DNA of 64,000 nt from Echiichthys vipera (lineage: Eukaryota > Chordata > Actinopteri > Perciformes > Trachinidae), in the NCBI GenBank assembly GCA_963691815.1, contig OY829654.1:28531188-28595187 (forward strand), written 5' to 3'. Below the pieces are notes generated by a model that ran no database searches, was not told the DNA's origin, and saw only the letters and a program-made list of their open reading frames with translations. The position numbers and the translations under genes are program-made. Shown piece by piece: positions 1 through 11,448 of the stretch (its first letter is position 1; each line of letters opens with the position of its first letter).

Positions 1-24
1 TGTTGATTCTTTTTTCCCCCTTAA

Positions 25-301
25 CTTAAAATGGAGCCGATCCCAGTTAACATCAGGCGTGAGGCGGGGTACATCTTAGACAGGACGCCAGTCTAACACA
101 GGGCGCATAGAGACAAACAGAGACAGACAACCATTCACACTCACATTCACACCTGCGGGCAATTTAAAGTCATCAATGAACCTAACACGTGCATGTATTT
201 GGACTGTGGGAGGAAACCGGAGAACCCGGAGAAAACCCACGCAGACACTGGGAAAATTATGCTAACTTCACACAGGAGGGCCCCAGCCGGGATTCGAACC
301 A
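25..301 (-). mobile_element. V-SINE-like element, 5' truncated, reverse orientation
   Basis: Read on the minus strand, the segment starts at a tRNA-type B box (GGTTCGAATCC, 291-301). It continues through the core typical of fish V-SINEs ('ggagtttgcatgttctccc'-type text, then 'ggtttcctcccacagtcc') and the stretch 'aattgcccgcaggtgtgaatg'. It ends in the LINE-related tail around 25-120 ('ggcgtcctgtc', 'tcaactgggatcggctcc' types of words). The A-box half of the tRNA head is missing beyond 301. V-SINEs are non-autonomous, RNA polymerase III transcribed retroposons. Family recognition is from memory of the consensus. It is not a functional tRNA. Confidence 0.75.
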
Positions 302-302
302 G

Positions 303-738
303 GAATACATCCAGTGAATTCCAAGCGCTCAAATTTCACAATGCACTTCTATGGGTCCTTACCAATACACCCACCAAGTGAGATGTCAATCAGATTAATG
401 CTTGTTAAGACACTCGAAGGACAGACAGACAAAGACATGGACATGCAGAGACACCATCTACTTGTGGTTCGATAGTGTGATCAGGTAGATCTTACTGAAA
501 ACCAGGTTTGATGAATGTTTTCCCTCTGACAGATTTGTTTTCCAGTGGATTATTCCCTTAAAAGAGAAGCTTTGGTGTTTGGTGCAGGATGAACAGTTAG
601 AGGCATGTCGCTGCAGGTCACATTCTTTCCAGGAAGACGCAGCATCTCCAAGGCAGTGGGTCTGTTTCATGGCCACGTCTGCTGTTCTGCTCTGTCTCTC
701 CCTCACTTAGGCCTCAATGACTCCATACACAGCTGATT

Positions 739-740
<2 letters not shown>
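303..740. other. No gene or recognised repeat
   Basis: Unique-looking AT-moderate sequence between the V-SINE and the CA array. The 82-codon open frame on the minus strand (458-706) has no recognisable domain and looks like a chance frame. Confidence 0.5.
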
Positions 741-778
<38 letters not shown>

Positions 779-785
779 CACACAC

Positions 786-822
<37 letters not shown>
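741..822. repeat. (CA)n microsatellite
   Basis: About 82 bp of CA repeat with two CG interruptions. A second, shorter and interrupted CA/CG run lies at 914-938. Confidence 0.97.
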
Positions 823-824
<2 letters not shown>

Positions 825-1534
825 GAGATGCAGGGTATTTTGCCTCTCCCCTCTAACCAACTCAGTGACCTCCTCTTACTGTATAGCTGATATTCTCTCT
901 CTATCTCTTTTTCACACACACGCGCACGCACACACACACTCCGAAACACACTCACTGACCCCTGGCAGCTGATTCCCCTCGTCCCTTCCCAGAATTTAGT
1001 GAGGTGATGAAAACAGCTGCAGAACTGATCTCAGACCAGACTGAAAATCGACTTTGAATCACAGCTGATATGTTATGACTCCATGGAAACCCTCGTTATT
1101 TAACATTACTGTTATTGATGACAATAGAGCAAAAGAAGTGCAGTTCACTGACTGTATTTGGCTGTTTCTTGAGCAGCCAGAACCTGCTGCAGTACAGGGG
1201 AAAAAAGCTCCAGATTAGCCAAAGCTGTTTCTGATAAAGACAACTGAACTTCCCATCAAAGGCTCGCTGCTTGTCTCTTGTTTCTCTGTCATACTGAAAC
1301 TCAAGCTGGGGAACCAAAATGATTCAGCTCTTACTTTCACTCGGACATTTTTCACAACATGCAAAACAAAACCCCTTCCTACAGTACCTCCCTCTCCCCT
1401 CTTAAACCCCATCCCTACGACACCCAGCCTGTCAGTCCTCCACCAGGGCACAGAGAACGCTGCGTCTGCCAACTTGCCATTGACATTGCTTGCCATTGCC
1501 CTGACTCAGAGTGACTTGAACAGGCTGGTAGGGC
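823..1534. other. No gene or recognised repeat
   Basis: Apart from the impure CA run at 914-938 I recognise nothing. The open frames on the minus strand (1096-1317, 1215-1496) overlap in different frames and resemble no family I know. Confidence 0.5.
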
Positions 1535-1721
1535 GACGTAGTCTCACTACGTGTTTGTGTTTCCTAGCGTGTCTCGGAGGAGAAGACACAGAAGCTTGAG
1601 CTGACGCGCTCTCAGGTACCGAAATTTGGCACCGGCTGATTTAACATCAATTGGTACTTGGTAGTACCGATGTAATTTGATTGGTAACCTTTAAAGTATC
1701 GAGCTCTGTACCCAACCCTAT
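1535..1721 (-). mobile_element. MITE-like fragment ending in ACCCAACCCTA
   Basis: The right edge reads 'gtacccaaccctatta'. Its complement, TAGGGTTGGGTAC, is a transposon end commonly seen in teleost genomes, followed inward by repeated 'ggtaccgat/ggtacttggtagtacc' words. The opposite terminus is not visible, so the copy is truncated and the left limit is approximate. Superfamily is not certain (hAT-like by its terminal bases). Confidence 0.45.
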
Positions 1722-1819
1722 TATGTAGTTCATGTATTTCTTATTGTAGAAATACGTCTGGAGCAAAGAATGAAATCAGGTCATAAGAGCGCACAAGAGC
1801 TGCAGGTTGGGTTTGTGGA

Positions 1820-2113
1820 TGGGTCTCAAAACAGGACCAAGAGACCAGTGTTCTTGTCCCAGAAGTCCTAAGCCAGACCATGACCTGTTGTCTAATCTCA
1901 ACCAAGTCATTATGCCGAAAGTTAACCATCACCTTTTGTTGCCTAAACTTAACCGTTTACCTAGTTTTGTTGTTTAGATTTCACTGTTACGGTCACCTAC
2001 TGGTCACCGCTTCACGCCGTTAAACAGATTTCATATTTTGTTAGATATCATACCAATTGTTGTGCATAACTTTTCGTAAGATATAAAATGATCCTGTTGA
2101 TGAGAATACGTTG
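1820..2113 (+). repeat. Dispersed repeat, family A, copy 1
   Basis: Contains 'gttgcctaaacttaacc', 'cctagttttgttg', a 'cataagatat'-type segment and ends in 'gagaatacgttg'. A related arrangement occurs at 50036-50198, also ending 'gggaatacgttg'. This text recurs in many fish genomes, but I cannot assign it to a transposon class. Confidence 0.45.
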
Positions 2114-2333
2114 CCACGCACACACAAGCAGTGTATGGTACATCTTCCCCACCATGCATCTGGGCTGCTTTACTTCTGAAGGCTTTTTCTAAAGGCTTCC
2201 TTCTGGTGATAGAGTACCAGTGCAGCTGCAAGCGTGGAAAAAACCTCTGTGATGACTTTAAGTCTTATGCTCTTCATGTGATATAAGAACCATCTAAGCC
2301 CGGCAAAACGTAAGGCAGCTGTTGTTTCTCACT

Positions 2334-2375
<42 letters not shown>

Positions 2376-3644
2376 CCAAGGCAGGACAGACAGGATGTTA
2401 GCATCTTTAACAATGTAGAGAGCAGCCGGACGGTCTCTCGCAGCTGTGTCCTACAGTTGTGTTGCCTAGTGATTTATTAGAATCGACAGGGCCTTCTTTA
2501 TTATTCAGTTAGAAGACATACAGACATACGGTTCATCATTTTCCGTGTGTGTGTGTGTTTTCTGAGTGAGATGAGACGATATCCGTCGTCTTGAATCAGG
2601 GCATAGCTCTCATAAACTGACTGATATCGAAAAGACAGACAACAGATGATGACACAACGCGGTCCTCGATTCACAATGCGACTTTCGAGATGATGATCTC
2701 CCACGGAGATAGCTAACCGCCGACAGCCGCGCTTCCCACTGCGTTGTTGTCTTATTATCAGCTGTACGGATGAATGCAGCAGCAGTTACCTGAGATGAAC
2801 CTCGCTGTGGGTTTCTGTGGTCTATTTTCTCAGGCTGTCTAAATCGGCAGAGCGGTTTCCTAACACACTCGTCTGCTCGCTAGCTCTCTGCCTCTCCTCA
2901 TCTCCTTCTGCTCCTCTGCGCCGTCCCCAAACAACTCTGTCTCTCTCTTCTTCCTCCATGTGCTTGTAGTGTGGATTCACCTCTCGCTTTCTCTTCCTCT
3001 CTTCTTCTGCCATCACCATCTGCCTGCCTTCCTTTTTCACGTCGAAAGCATTTCTCTCTTGTTCTCACTGCCCGGGTGTTCATGCGTTCACCATGTTCGC
3101 TCCAGTTACCTCACCATATATACGCATTCGTATACCTGCAGCTCTGAAATGAATCGAACCGACACCAACTTAAACATGTATGTTTACATAAGGCTACAAG
3201 CATGTTTGCTAACTTATTTCATGGGGCTGGATGGAGTTTAAATGAGGTTTATATATACTGTATGGCTGGAGACAATTTACAGTTGCAATGCATTCCAAGA
3301 CCTGCATAATGGATGAGTGACTCCACCTCCGAGAATAACCCAGATTAACCCCTTTGACTATGAAACCACACAGGAACTCAGCTATCGAAGCGATGATACC
3401 ATAGAACACGAAAACAGGTCTGTTTATACACAGACTTTGTTGTAACCAAATACTTGCACAGCTGGTTACACGATGCAGAGTGCACACTGATATAAACTAG
3501 ATTTACTGCCTTGCAGTTGAAAGCCTTCACCAACCAGTCAAGTTGCAGTTGAATTCCAAACCGTCCAGACTTACATAATATATGTAATGAAGACTTTGAA
3601 GGAATTTAATGAATGGGTTTTTTTTTTTTTGTGAAACGTGGACG
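2114..3644. other. No gene; GT array and pyrimidine-rich patch
   Basis: A pure (GT)n array lies at 2337-2374. A CT-rich patch (about 2870-3070) gives spurious open frames on both strands. 3209-3487 has a 92-codon minus-strand frame with no family resemblance. A T11-12 run is at 3619-3630. Confidence 0.5.
2337..2374. repeat. (GT)n microsatellite
   Basis: About 19 uninterrupted GT units. Confidence 0.97.
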
Positions 3645-3652
3645 CTTTAGAC

Positions 3653-4168
3653 CAGGGGTGTCAAACTCAAATTCACAGCGGGCCAAATTTTAAAACTGGG
3701 ACAACGTTGGGGGCCAAACTCAATATCTACAAAAACAAACAAACAAAAAACAAGACTGCAAATGTGCATGTGTTCCCTTCTCTCCAGATGTGTAACGTTG
3801 AACCTTTCCAGTGCAGCTCCTTGTTCTTGTCGTGGTGTTTCTTCTGTTTGATTCTTTGGTTACAGCCACGGTGGCTCTGCAGACAAGACAAACAGCTCTT
3901 TACCTTCAGACACAGATCATCTGCCTCCCACCGCTGCTGAAAGATCCTGTCCTCCATCTTTCTTTTGGTCGTTTTTGGGGAGGGGTGGATTAAGTGTGTC
4001 TGCAGAGACTGGTAGCATGGATGCTCATGTTTGCTAACAGAAAAGTAGACGTGTATGTGCTTTATACTCGCGGGCCAGCTCTCAGAGAACCTTGATATGA
4101 TCTTGCGGGCCAAATCTCATTACACTGCGGGCCAGATTTGGCCCACGGGCCTGAGTTTGACACCCCTG
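3653..4168 (-). mobile_element. Non-autonomous hAT (Charlie-like) transposon with perfect 8-bp TSD
   Basis: The element begins CAGGGGTGTCAAACTCA and ends with the inverted copy TGAGTTTGACACCCCTG. It is flanked by the identical octamer CTTTAGAC at 3645-3652 and 4169-4176. An 8-bp duplication and CAGGGGTGTCAAA termini are hallmarks of hAT elements of the Charlie group. Subterminal 'gcgggcca' words occur near both ends. At 516 bp it is far too short for an autonomous element. It is an internal-deletion derivative that keeps the start of a transposase gene on the minus strand (see 3823-3966). Confidence 0.93.
3823..3966 (-). pseudogene. hAT transposase N-terminal remnant (GTF2IRD2/ZBED-like)
   Basis: Inside the 516-bp hAT element, residues about 50-97 of a 128-codon minus-strand frame (3727-4113) read KRKMEDRIFQQRWEAD, then a CLSCLQ zinc-knuckle pair and a KKHHDK motif. 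This resembles the N-terminal BED/C2H2-like finger of hAT transposases of the GTF2IRD2/EPM2AIP1/ZBED5 type, which typically open with a KRK..D..F...W block, a C-x2-C pair and an RH..KH pair. Only the DNA-binding finger survives. The catalytic core was lost when the element shrank, so no active product is expected. The ORF's apparent start codon lies in unrelated sequence upstream. The match is by eye, so domain identity is likely but not proven. Confidence 0.6.
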
Positions 4169-4269
4169 CTTTAGACACATCTTCAGATCTAAACAATCAT
4201 CACAGTTTCAATATTAGTGTCACCACTTCAGTATCCAACCAAATTTCTCCCCTTCTCTTCCTGAGTCAG

Positions 4270-4600
4270 GGTGTTGAACAATGAACACAAACATTATGAT
4301 GTCACAGTGAAGTTGATCTTCGACCTTTTGGATATAAAACCTCATTACTTGATTCATTTGTGTGAAATGTTGTCAGAATTAGTGTAGGAATTCTTAAGTA
4401 ATGTCGAAATATCCGTTTTGTGAGACCACAATGACCTTGACCTTTGGCCTCCAAAGTCTGATCATTTCATCCTTGAGTCAAAACGGACATTTATGGCAAA
4501 TTTGAAGAAATTTCTTCCAGGGCTTCCTGAGATATTATGTCCACAAGAATGGGACAGACAAACTGTAAATATAATGGCATAATTGCCACAACAAGCCTTT
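4270..4600 (+). repeat. Dispersed fish repeat ('tgaccttgacctttgg...gaatgggacagacaaac')
   Basis: The words 'caatgaccttgacctttgg', 'tcatccttgagtc', 'caaatttgaagaaatt' and 'cctgagatat...acaagaatgggacagacaaac' match a moderately repetitive sequence I recognise from many teleost assemblies. I cannot name the family. The limits are approximate and no coding potential is visible. Confidence 0.55.
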
Positions 4601-5638
4601 CACAAGCAAGTGAAGTCAAAATTTGAATGTTAAATATTTCTTTCTATGATGCAGATTGTGTTTCAGGCACAGGCAGTGACCAAACCACTGCAGCAGGTTA
4701 TGAAGTAGCAACTATAATGTTCCCTGACTAGAAAATGAGCTCTGGGCTTTAGGGCCTCGTGATTATGATCCAATGTGGTTGCACGGCTCTTACACACACC
4801 AACATACACAGACACACAATTCTAACATGTGTTAAACATCAGAGGGAAATCTCAAAGTAACGTTTAATTGCAAAATGGACACAATGACGCTAAATATGAC
4901 TCCTGATTTGGCATCCAACTGTTGCCATGGTGCCCAATATTTCACTGCTGGTTCCTGGAAGAGGAAGGGATAGTAGTGGGACCAGAGCCAACGTGGCAGC
5001 ATTACAGCATCAGAAGCCACGGCAACAGATTCCCTGAGCACATTTAGCTCTCTGCTCAGAGCCAGAGCCATTGAAAGTGAGTTTGGCTCCGTTGTAAGTA
5101 TTAGCTGCAAATACCCTTGATTTTCCAGTGCTTGGTTTTGTGTAAAAGCCTCTCTGTTAGAGAAGCCTGGGAGATTTTCACATTTTAGCTGTTGAATGCC
5201 ATTATTATACCTGCTAACAGGATCCCATACAAAACCCCAGTCAAATGGGAATCATGTATTATTGTCAGGCTTACAGGTTTGTACAATTTAGCTATTAAAT
5301 AAGCAACATTACACATGTTTGTAATATTCGCATCCATACCAGGACGTTAACATAGTTTGTCAGGGTCTTCTAAAAACATACAGCCATTATAAAAAGGACT
5401 ATAAAAAAGGATTCAAGTCTTTTCTGGTCTGCCATGCTTGAGGTTTGGTTAGGTCTAGGCCCTAAACTTGGTTGCAACTAGAGGCAAGATCACAGACATT
5501 GTTACAAGAAACTGACTTTGACTGTTGGCAGGAAATGGAGTGAAACAGTGGTCTCCTTCCTATGAGCCTTCTCCACAACAGCTGCAACTTAAAGGCCCAC
5601 TCCCAACTCATTTTTAAGTAGTTTGTTTAACATGATTC
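4601..5638. other. No recognised gene
   Basis: Contains one 92-codon minus-strand frame (4832-5110) with a fairly even amino-acid mix but no domain I can name. It may belong to an unlisted repeat. Otherwise plain AT-moderate sequence. Confidence 0.45.
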
Positions 5639-5682
5639 CCCCGTGACCCCGATAGGGACAAGCGGTTGAAGATGGATGGATG
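5639..5682 (+). mobile_element. V-SINE / LINE tail fragment
   Basis: The text 'cccgtgaccccgatagg', 'gacaagcggttgaagatgg' and a short (ATGG)n tail is the 3' terminus seen also at 32005-32053. Everything upstream is missing, so this is a very short 5'-truncated insertion or a decayed copy. Confidence 0.7.
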
Positions 5683-8580
5683 ATTCCCCACAAAGAAAGT
5701 AAAATAAACCCAGAGAAGGGTCTGGAAGCACATTTACATTTTCTTCCTCATTGAGATTTTCTGCATTTGGCCTCGCCCCGCCCTCAGATGCTCATGCTAA
5801 GGCTCAACACTACATTCTACTTGCTTATACCTGAGGTGGATGAGCAGACCCGAGGTGAGTCCCCAAACTGCCAATCAAGATGACTGGCCACATTGGAGAG
5901 AATCAGCCATAGGCTGAAATTTCAGACAGGAGGTAACAGAGCTGCGGAGCCCCTTGGGTGGGTCACCAACTCAGTATGGCAGGAGCAACTCCCGGTGCCC
6001 CGCAGGTGGATGGCTGGATGCTAGCAAACTGGAACTAAATTACAGTTTCGGCATCCTGACACTGGCATAAGACAGACCCACACTCAGACAAGAAGTCTAT
6101 TGTCACTAAAATGGTGGACTAGCAGATGTATCAGAATGGTTAGTGTAGTTAGGCATCTTTTATTCGTTTCTGTTGTTTTTTAGCTTGTAACTGTTCGCTC
6201 TGATCTGGAGGTTTCAGGTTTCTCTGCCGGCGGTCGAAGTCGTTCCCCCATAAAATAGTTTCATATATCAGACGATTGGTTTATGGATTAGTGGCGTTCC
6301 AACTAAAGCTTTCCTTGGACATGGAGGTGTGAAAACCCCTCTCTAGAGTTTTGCTCATATACAAGTCACAATAGTAAACTTAAGTATCCTCCACACTCTG
6401 GATCCATGTTTAGCTAAGCCCTGCAAGACATTGTTTTCAATAGAAAGGTGATAGTATTGCAGCCTCGCTATGCATTTGTTCCTGTATGTTTATTCTGAAC
6501 ATTGTTTGTTTAGTGCTGGGTATGCTGCTAGTTTCACTTAATTACCCAATAACCTTCACTTGGCTCAATATAACATTTGCAATTGAAGAAGAAATAAGAT
6601 CAGAATAAGGCCCCCAGGGTCCTTGAAGCCATAGTGGCCAAACATTGGAATGTAAACCACTGACTTACATGAAACTCATACAGAAACTCAGTACTCGGCC
6701 ACGGACGATGGTCTTATTTCCCCTGCGTAAACCACAAATCAATAGTGTCAATGACCATGTGATTAATGTTTGATTCAAGTTTAGATTTTTTTTTACAAAT
6801 GGCTACTACAGTCACCTTCCTGTATTCTGAGTGAGGGGAGAGTTCTTCACTGATGGACACAGCTGACTTATTTATGAGTCATTATATGTACAGAAAATGA
6901 ACTTAGCTACATGTATTTTATTGGTGTCTATGTATATATATGTATGTATGAAAATAACAATGTTTGTCACCATGTTGCCTTTTTATTGGCCTATATTAAA
7001 AGACTGCTGATAGTAAAACACGATAGAAACACAGGGCAGAACCTAGAGGCCAATACTAACACGTTCTTAAAGTTCAGGTTACGGGGAGTGCAATGGTTGC
7101 AGGTTGTGGGGTTTAAAACCTGAGGTTGTATGATGCAAAATGGCTGCTACTCGACAAACGTACCACTTACATATCCTGCATCCACATCACAGGATTTCCC
7201 AAACTCATCCGATAAAGTCAGAGAAAATCAGTGCAGTGATAAAGAAAGTGGGACTTCATCAAAGGTTAAGTTAATCAGGGCATCACTCAGAACAAGTACA
7301 TGTGTTCAGCAGATCTACATGCTAAAGAAAACTTTAAAAAAACCCAAATGATCTGGTATAATGGGTTGATGGGTTACAGAGCCAGTTCAGTTCATCCGGG
7401 GTCAACATCAAAGCTCTACCCATAATCTCACCAGATCTACGGCTCAGCCGTCTTCAAAACCTAATCACTCCTAATAGAACAATATTGGACTCTCTGTACT
7501 CTATCCTCTCTCACTCACTTATTGACCTCATTTGTCTTCCTTTTCTCATCCTCCTTCATCCCCCACCTGCTTCAAGTCTCCTTTCTCTTCTCTGGCTGTT
7601 TGTTCTCTTCTCCTAGACTCCTTGCTGAGTATGGATGTGTCCCTCCAGCTCTGGCCATGGATTCATTTATCATAGCTTTTCAGTCAGCAGGTCAGACAAC
7701 AAATCAGTTATTCAATCAGACAAAATACAAACAAGTAGCCCAGGTTACCAGTAAGCAATCCAATCTTCCATTTATCAAGCAGGCAACAAGGAAGCTATAC
7801 CACATGTCCACATTAATGTAGTTACATCTCTCAGTTTTTACCATGCAACCACATTCAGCCATTCAGGTGGACGAGCAACACCATGTAAGATTGGGTATTG
7901 TGGCACCTCTATTATTTCAGGGTGCAATTCACTTATACCACTGTCATAAACCATCTTCCTCACCGCCTTCCTGGCTTTAGGTGCTGTCGGGGCTGTGGGT
8001 ACGTGGGTCTGCCTGTCCCTGCTACCTTGTGGCCCGCTCTCTCATTCACAACCTGCATTTCGCCACCACCTGTGGCTTGATTTGCTGTTGTGTGTTGTGC
8101 GCAGTTCAGGGTCAGTTCGGTAAAAAAGGAGCGCTGCATGCACTTCAACATAAAACACAACATGCAATGATAAATGCCAATAAAATCACAGCAAGCAAAA
8201 GAGATATGCACACTTAAAACTTGTACTTGTCTAACAGCAAGAGCAACAGCTTGGCGTCTGTCTGCAGCCTGTTATATTGCTTAGTTCTCACCAACGACTA
8301 AAATCCAGACTCTTGTCTGGCGGTTCTTGCTTGTTCACACTCTAATTTTCTCTTTTTAGGCTTCCTAACGCACTCTTCAGTATCTCCGCTTCTGCCTTGA
8401 TGTCCGTTGCGTATGATCTGTAGTGGCTACTGAACCCAATTCGGTTGACCGCTTGTCCGGCTCCAATACTGGCAATACACTGGCGCCCCCCCAGGCCTGA
8501 AAACCCCCACCATCCCAAAGCTCCATATCTAGCGTTGTAAACATCAACATTCACCCAGTGCTCCAAGCTCCAAGTCCAGC
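5683..8580. other. Long stretch without recognised gene or repeat
   Basis: About 2.9 kb. Short frames at 6911-7123, 7130-7351, 7522-7821 and 7960-8217 overlap on both strands, lack shared frame or motifs, and are likely chance. A pyrimidine-rich patch lies at 7490-7620. I see no TIRs, tandem arrays or RNA-gene boxes. Confidence 0.45.
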
Positions 8581-9038
8581 ACGACTCATCTCATCTCATC
8601 TCATCTTCATCCGCTTATCCATGGGTCGGGTCGCGAGGGCAGCAGCTTTAGCAGGGGTCCCCAAACTTCCCTTTCCCAGGCCACATTAACCAGCTCTCAC
8701 TGGGGGATCCCGAGGCGTTCCCAGGCCAGCGTGGAGATCTAATCTCTCCACCTAGTCCTGGGTCTTCCCCGAGGCCTCCTCCCAGCTGGACGTGCCTGGA
8801 ACACCTCTGGTTCTTTCGGTCATGACCCAGCTTTCATGACCACAGGTGAGGGTAGGAACAAAGATTGACCTGTAGATGAAGAGCTTTGCCTTCCGGCTCA
8901 GCTCTCTTTTCGTCACAACGGTGCAGTAGAGCGACTGCAACACCGCCCTGCTGCTCCGATTCTCCGGCCAAACTCACGCTCCATCGTCCCCTCACTCGTG
9001 AACATGATCCCTAGGTACTTGAACTCACTCACTAAGCA
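8581..9038 (-). mobile_element. LINE 3' end, reverse, with internal deletion
   Basis: On the minus strand this is the C-terminal reverse-transcriptase flank plus 3'UTR of the same LINE family as 21128-21780 and 60371-60629, ending in (ATGAG)n (8585-8605 in plus orientation). The frame 8752-8943 encodes TVVTKRELSRKAKL, YRSIFVPTLTCGHESW, VMTERTRG and then jumps straight to the shifted text upstream of the tail. Compared with the 21-kb copy, roughly 150 bp (the FLRRVAGVSLRDRVRSS and RPRGRPRTRW neighbourhood) are absent or out of frame. The copy is 5' truncated at about 9038. The clade is probably Rex/RTE-like, but this is not certain from a 3' end. Confidence 0.85.
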
Positions 9039-9316
9039 GAAGTTAGGGGTTAGCATTACTTTAACCTCAAGTAAAGCTTTCTGTCCATCAAAGGGGTTGA
9101 GACAGAGAAGCTAGAGGACATCCACACTGTCTTAACAAGTTATTCATTCAACCGTCATTTAGTTGGTAGGAGGGTCAGTCAGTAAGTCAAGTTAATCATC
9201 AATCCAAACAGATTATAAACCAATCGGTCATTCAGTGTGTCAGTCAGCGAGTCAGTGTGAACCATTTATCCAGCCAGACCAGCAGTCCACGGAGACACCA
9301 GTGGGGCTGTAACTGT

Positions 9317-10258
9317 GGCTGTATTCCAACGTGGAGGCTGCAGTCTTGCTAGAACACTTCCTTATGAGTCGCGTCCTATAGAGATGAGTCTAGAGTGCTG
9401 CCTAATGTTTTTGAGTTAGTTTGGAACGACTCGCGAGTGAAGAAGCGTTTCCACTTCCGTTCGCTGGACTGACCCTAAAGAGAGTAAACACAAACATAAA
9501 TAGGGTCATTTGTTTGTTTTACGGTCAGAAAATGCAGTAATTGAATCAATGTTCAATGTGTTCACATGAGTGACAGAAGCCTTCGCTTTCTGCTGCAGAA
9601 AGAATGAACGTTCTAGTTATAATATATTTTTATTTTAGATCGTTTTTACAGAGCATCATCCCGTGATCTCCTGTGGCCGTTACTGGGTTAATACTCTGGC
9701 ACCGCCAGAGTTGTCAGCCTGTTTTCCGGGCATCACATAACGGAATGACAGCGTACAATTCAACGATATGATTCAATGTCATCGATCAAAGATCTAAGCC
9801 TTAGCTTTCTGCTGCAAAATGAATGAATGCTCAAGCTATAATAGTTTTTATTTTAGATGGTTTTAAACATGCTCATGTAAACAGGAACCACCTGCAGCCG
9901 CTCCGTTTTCAAAGGGTTAAGCGTAAAAGTTTTTCTTGCATCTTCATGATGAATCTATAAAATCGACAAAAAACAATAATGTTTAAAATATCTTCACTTG
10001 CATTTGAGAGTGTATTGTTTCCCTTCCGCTATTTTTAAAAACCCCGCACAGAGTGTGAACGCAGAAGATTGTGGGTATTCAATTTTATTTATTTATTTAA
10101 GGATATTATATATTTGAATTCTCAAAAACAAAGTGCACGAAAAAGGCGCTAATTTCAGAGCGTTCTCAACATTGGAACAGGGCTTGGCGACGTTCTGTGA
10201 CGTGGCGTCCTTAAAAAGACGGCCGTCGAGCATTCTTCCTTCACGTTGGAAAACAGCC
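9317..10258. mobile_element. 942-bp terminal-inverted-repeat DNA element
   Basis: The left end 9317-9337 and the reverse complement of 10238-10258 agree at 19 of 21 positions (both begin GGCTGT and contain TTCCAACGTG). The trinucleotide TGT flanks both sides (9314-9316 and 10259-10261), compatible with a 3-bp target duplication. Inside, a diverged tandem duplication with about 219-bp spacing pairs 9537-9705 with 9756-9919 (both contain 'ctttctgctgca' and 'tttttattttagat'). No transposase-like frame is present, so the element is non-autonomous. A 3-bp TSD would suggest PIF/Harbinger, but three bases are weak evidence. Confidence 0.7.
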
Positions 10259-11448
10259 TGTGTCTCCCTGCGGGGGGATAAATTACATGGGCCACCTGAC
10301 AGCGGGCTACTGGAAACCTGTCAGAACGCAGCAGACCTGAGTGGCTAATTCACACACACACACATGCACACACTCACACTGAGAAACAGCTGTTTGTTTT
10401 GGACGGATTAGTAGTGGAGAGGACGGGAGATGGAGATGTTTTCCACCTCCTTTCAGCCCGTGAGTCAGATAGAGGGACGGAGAGCGAAGGGTGAGGTATT
10501 GTCTCGTGGTCAGAGAATGAACTCATTCCCTCCCTCATGAAAACACTCACAGACAGGAAGACAGAGGGAGGGAAGGAGAAACAGAGAAGGAATGGATCTG
10601 GGTCAGGGTGATGTGACACACAGGGCCAGACGTGGTTTTTCAGACAGACTTAAAAAACCACCAGCAGCGGTGGAAACGATGTGTTGCTACTTGGTCTCCA
10701 AACCACAAAAATTGTGTCTACAAAGCCTCGACACAAACAGGCTGTCGGTGACTCCGCCTGAGAAATATGTCGGAGCGGGAGTGGTTGTAAACAGCTGTGC
10801 GACTTAGTATTCTCCATTTGGTGCAGCATTCAGACACTCGTGCAGTTGCAGTTCACTTTTTTTTTTTACCTGTTTTTGATGTGCAATAATGGTTCCTGGC
10901 ACACAGGGCGGTTTATGAGATGGACCAAATACGTCATGAGAAATTAGAGTCACTTCAGCTCTAATGTTCTGTCTTCTCAAAGGACAGAAAAGTACAGGAT
11001 TTCAGAGTAATGCACATGTTGTGTCGAACAGTTTTAAACTGTGCAGCAGACACACCAGTGAACTCAGCACCACACTGCAGTTGTTAATTCAGGACTTATC
11101 AATACAAATCTGTTCCGAACTAAAAAGTGGAATGAGCAGCTGTGTTTCCTGTGCTGCTCTTGCATTTTCTTTTGCCCATTCGGGCTCGTACAGGAAGAGA
11201 ACGTTTGCAGTGGACAGCGTCCAGTCTCACATGGCATGTTTGGTGCAAAGAAAGAAAGTTGTTCATGAATCTGCTTCAGTTTAGACTCCAGTGCACGGCA
11301 GTCACAACACTGTATGGTTTGGATTTCTCCTGGTGCTGTCTGCATGTGAATGAACTATTACACGACACTGTGATGGAAATAACAGCTTTTGAATAGCACA
11401 TTTGAAGTGTTTAGCCCCAAAACACAATAAAAAACAAATCAATTTTAT
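10259..11448. other. No recognised gene
   Basis: Short CA stretches near 10348-10380 and a T10-11 run near 10858-10867. Overlapping frames on both strands (10964-11396) show no domain. Confidence 0.45.

Noticed and set aside
4832..5110. 92-codon minus-strand frame as a gene
   Set aside because: Plausible composition but no recognised domain, start context or splice signals. Possibly part of an unlisted repeat.
8581..8606. Stand-alone TCTCA tandem repeat
   Set aside because: It is the tandem 3' tail of the reverse LINE copy, not an independent satellite.
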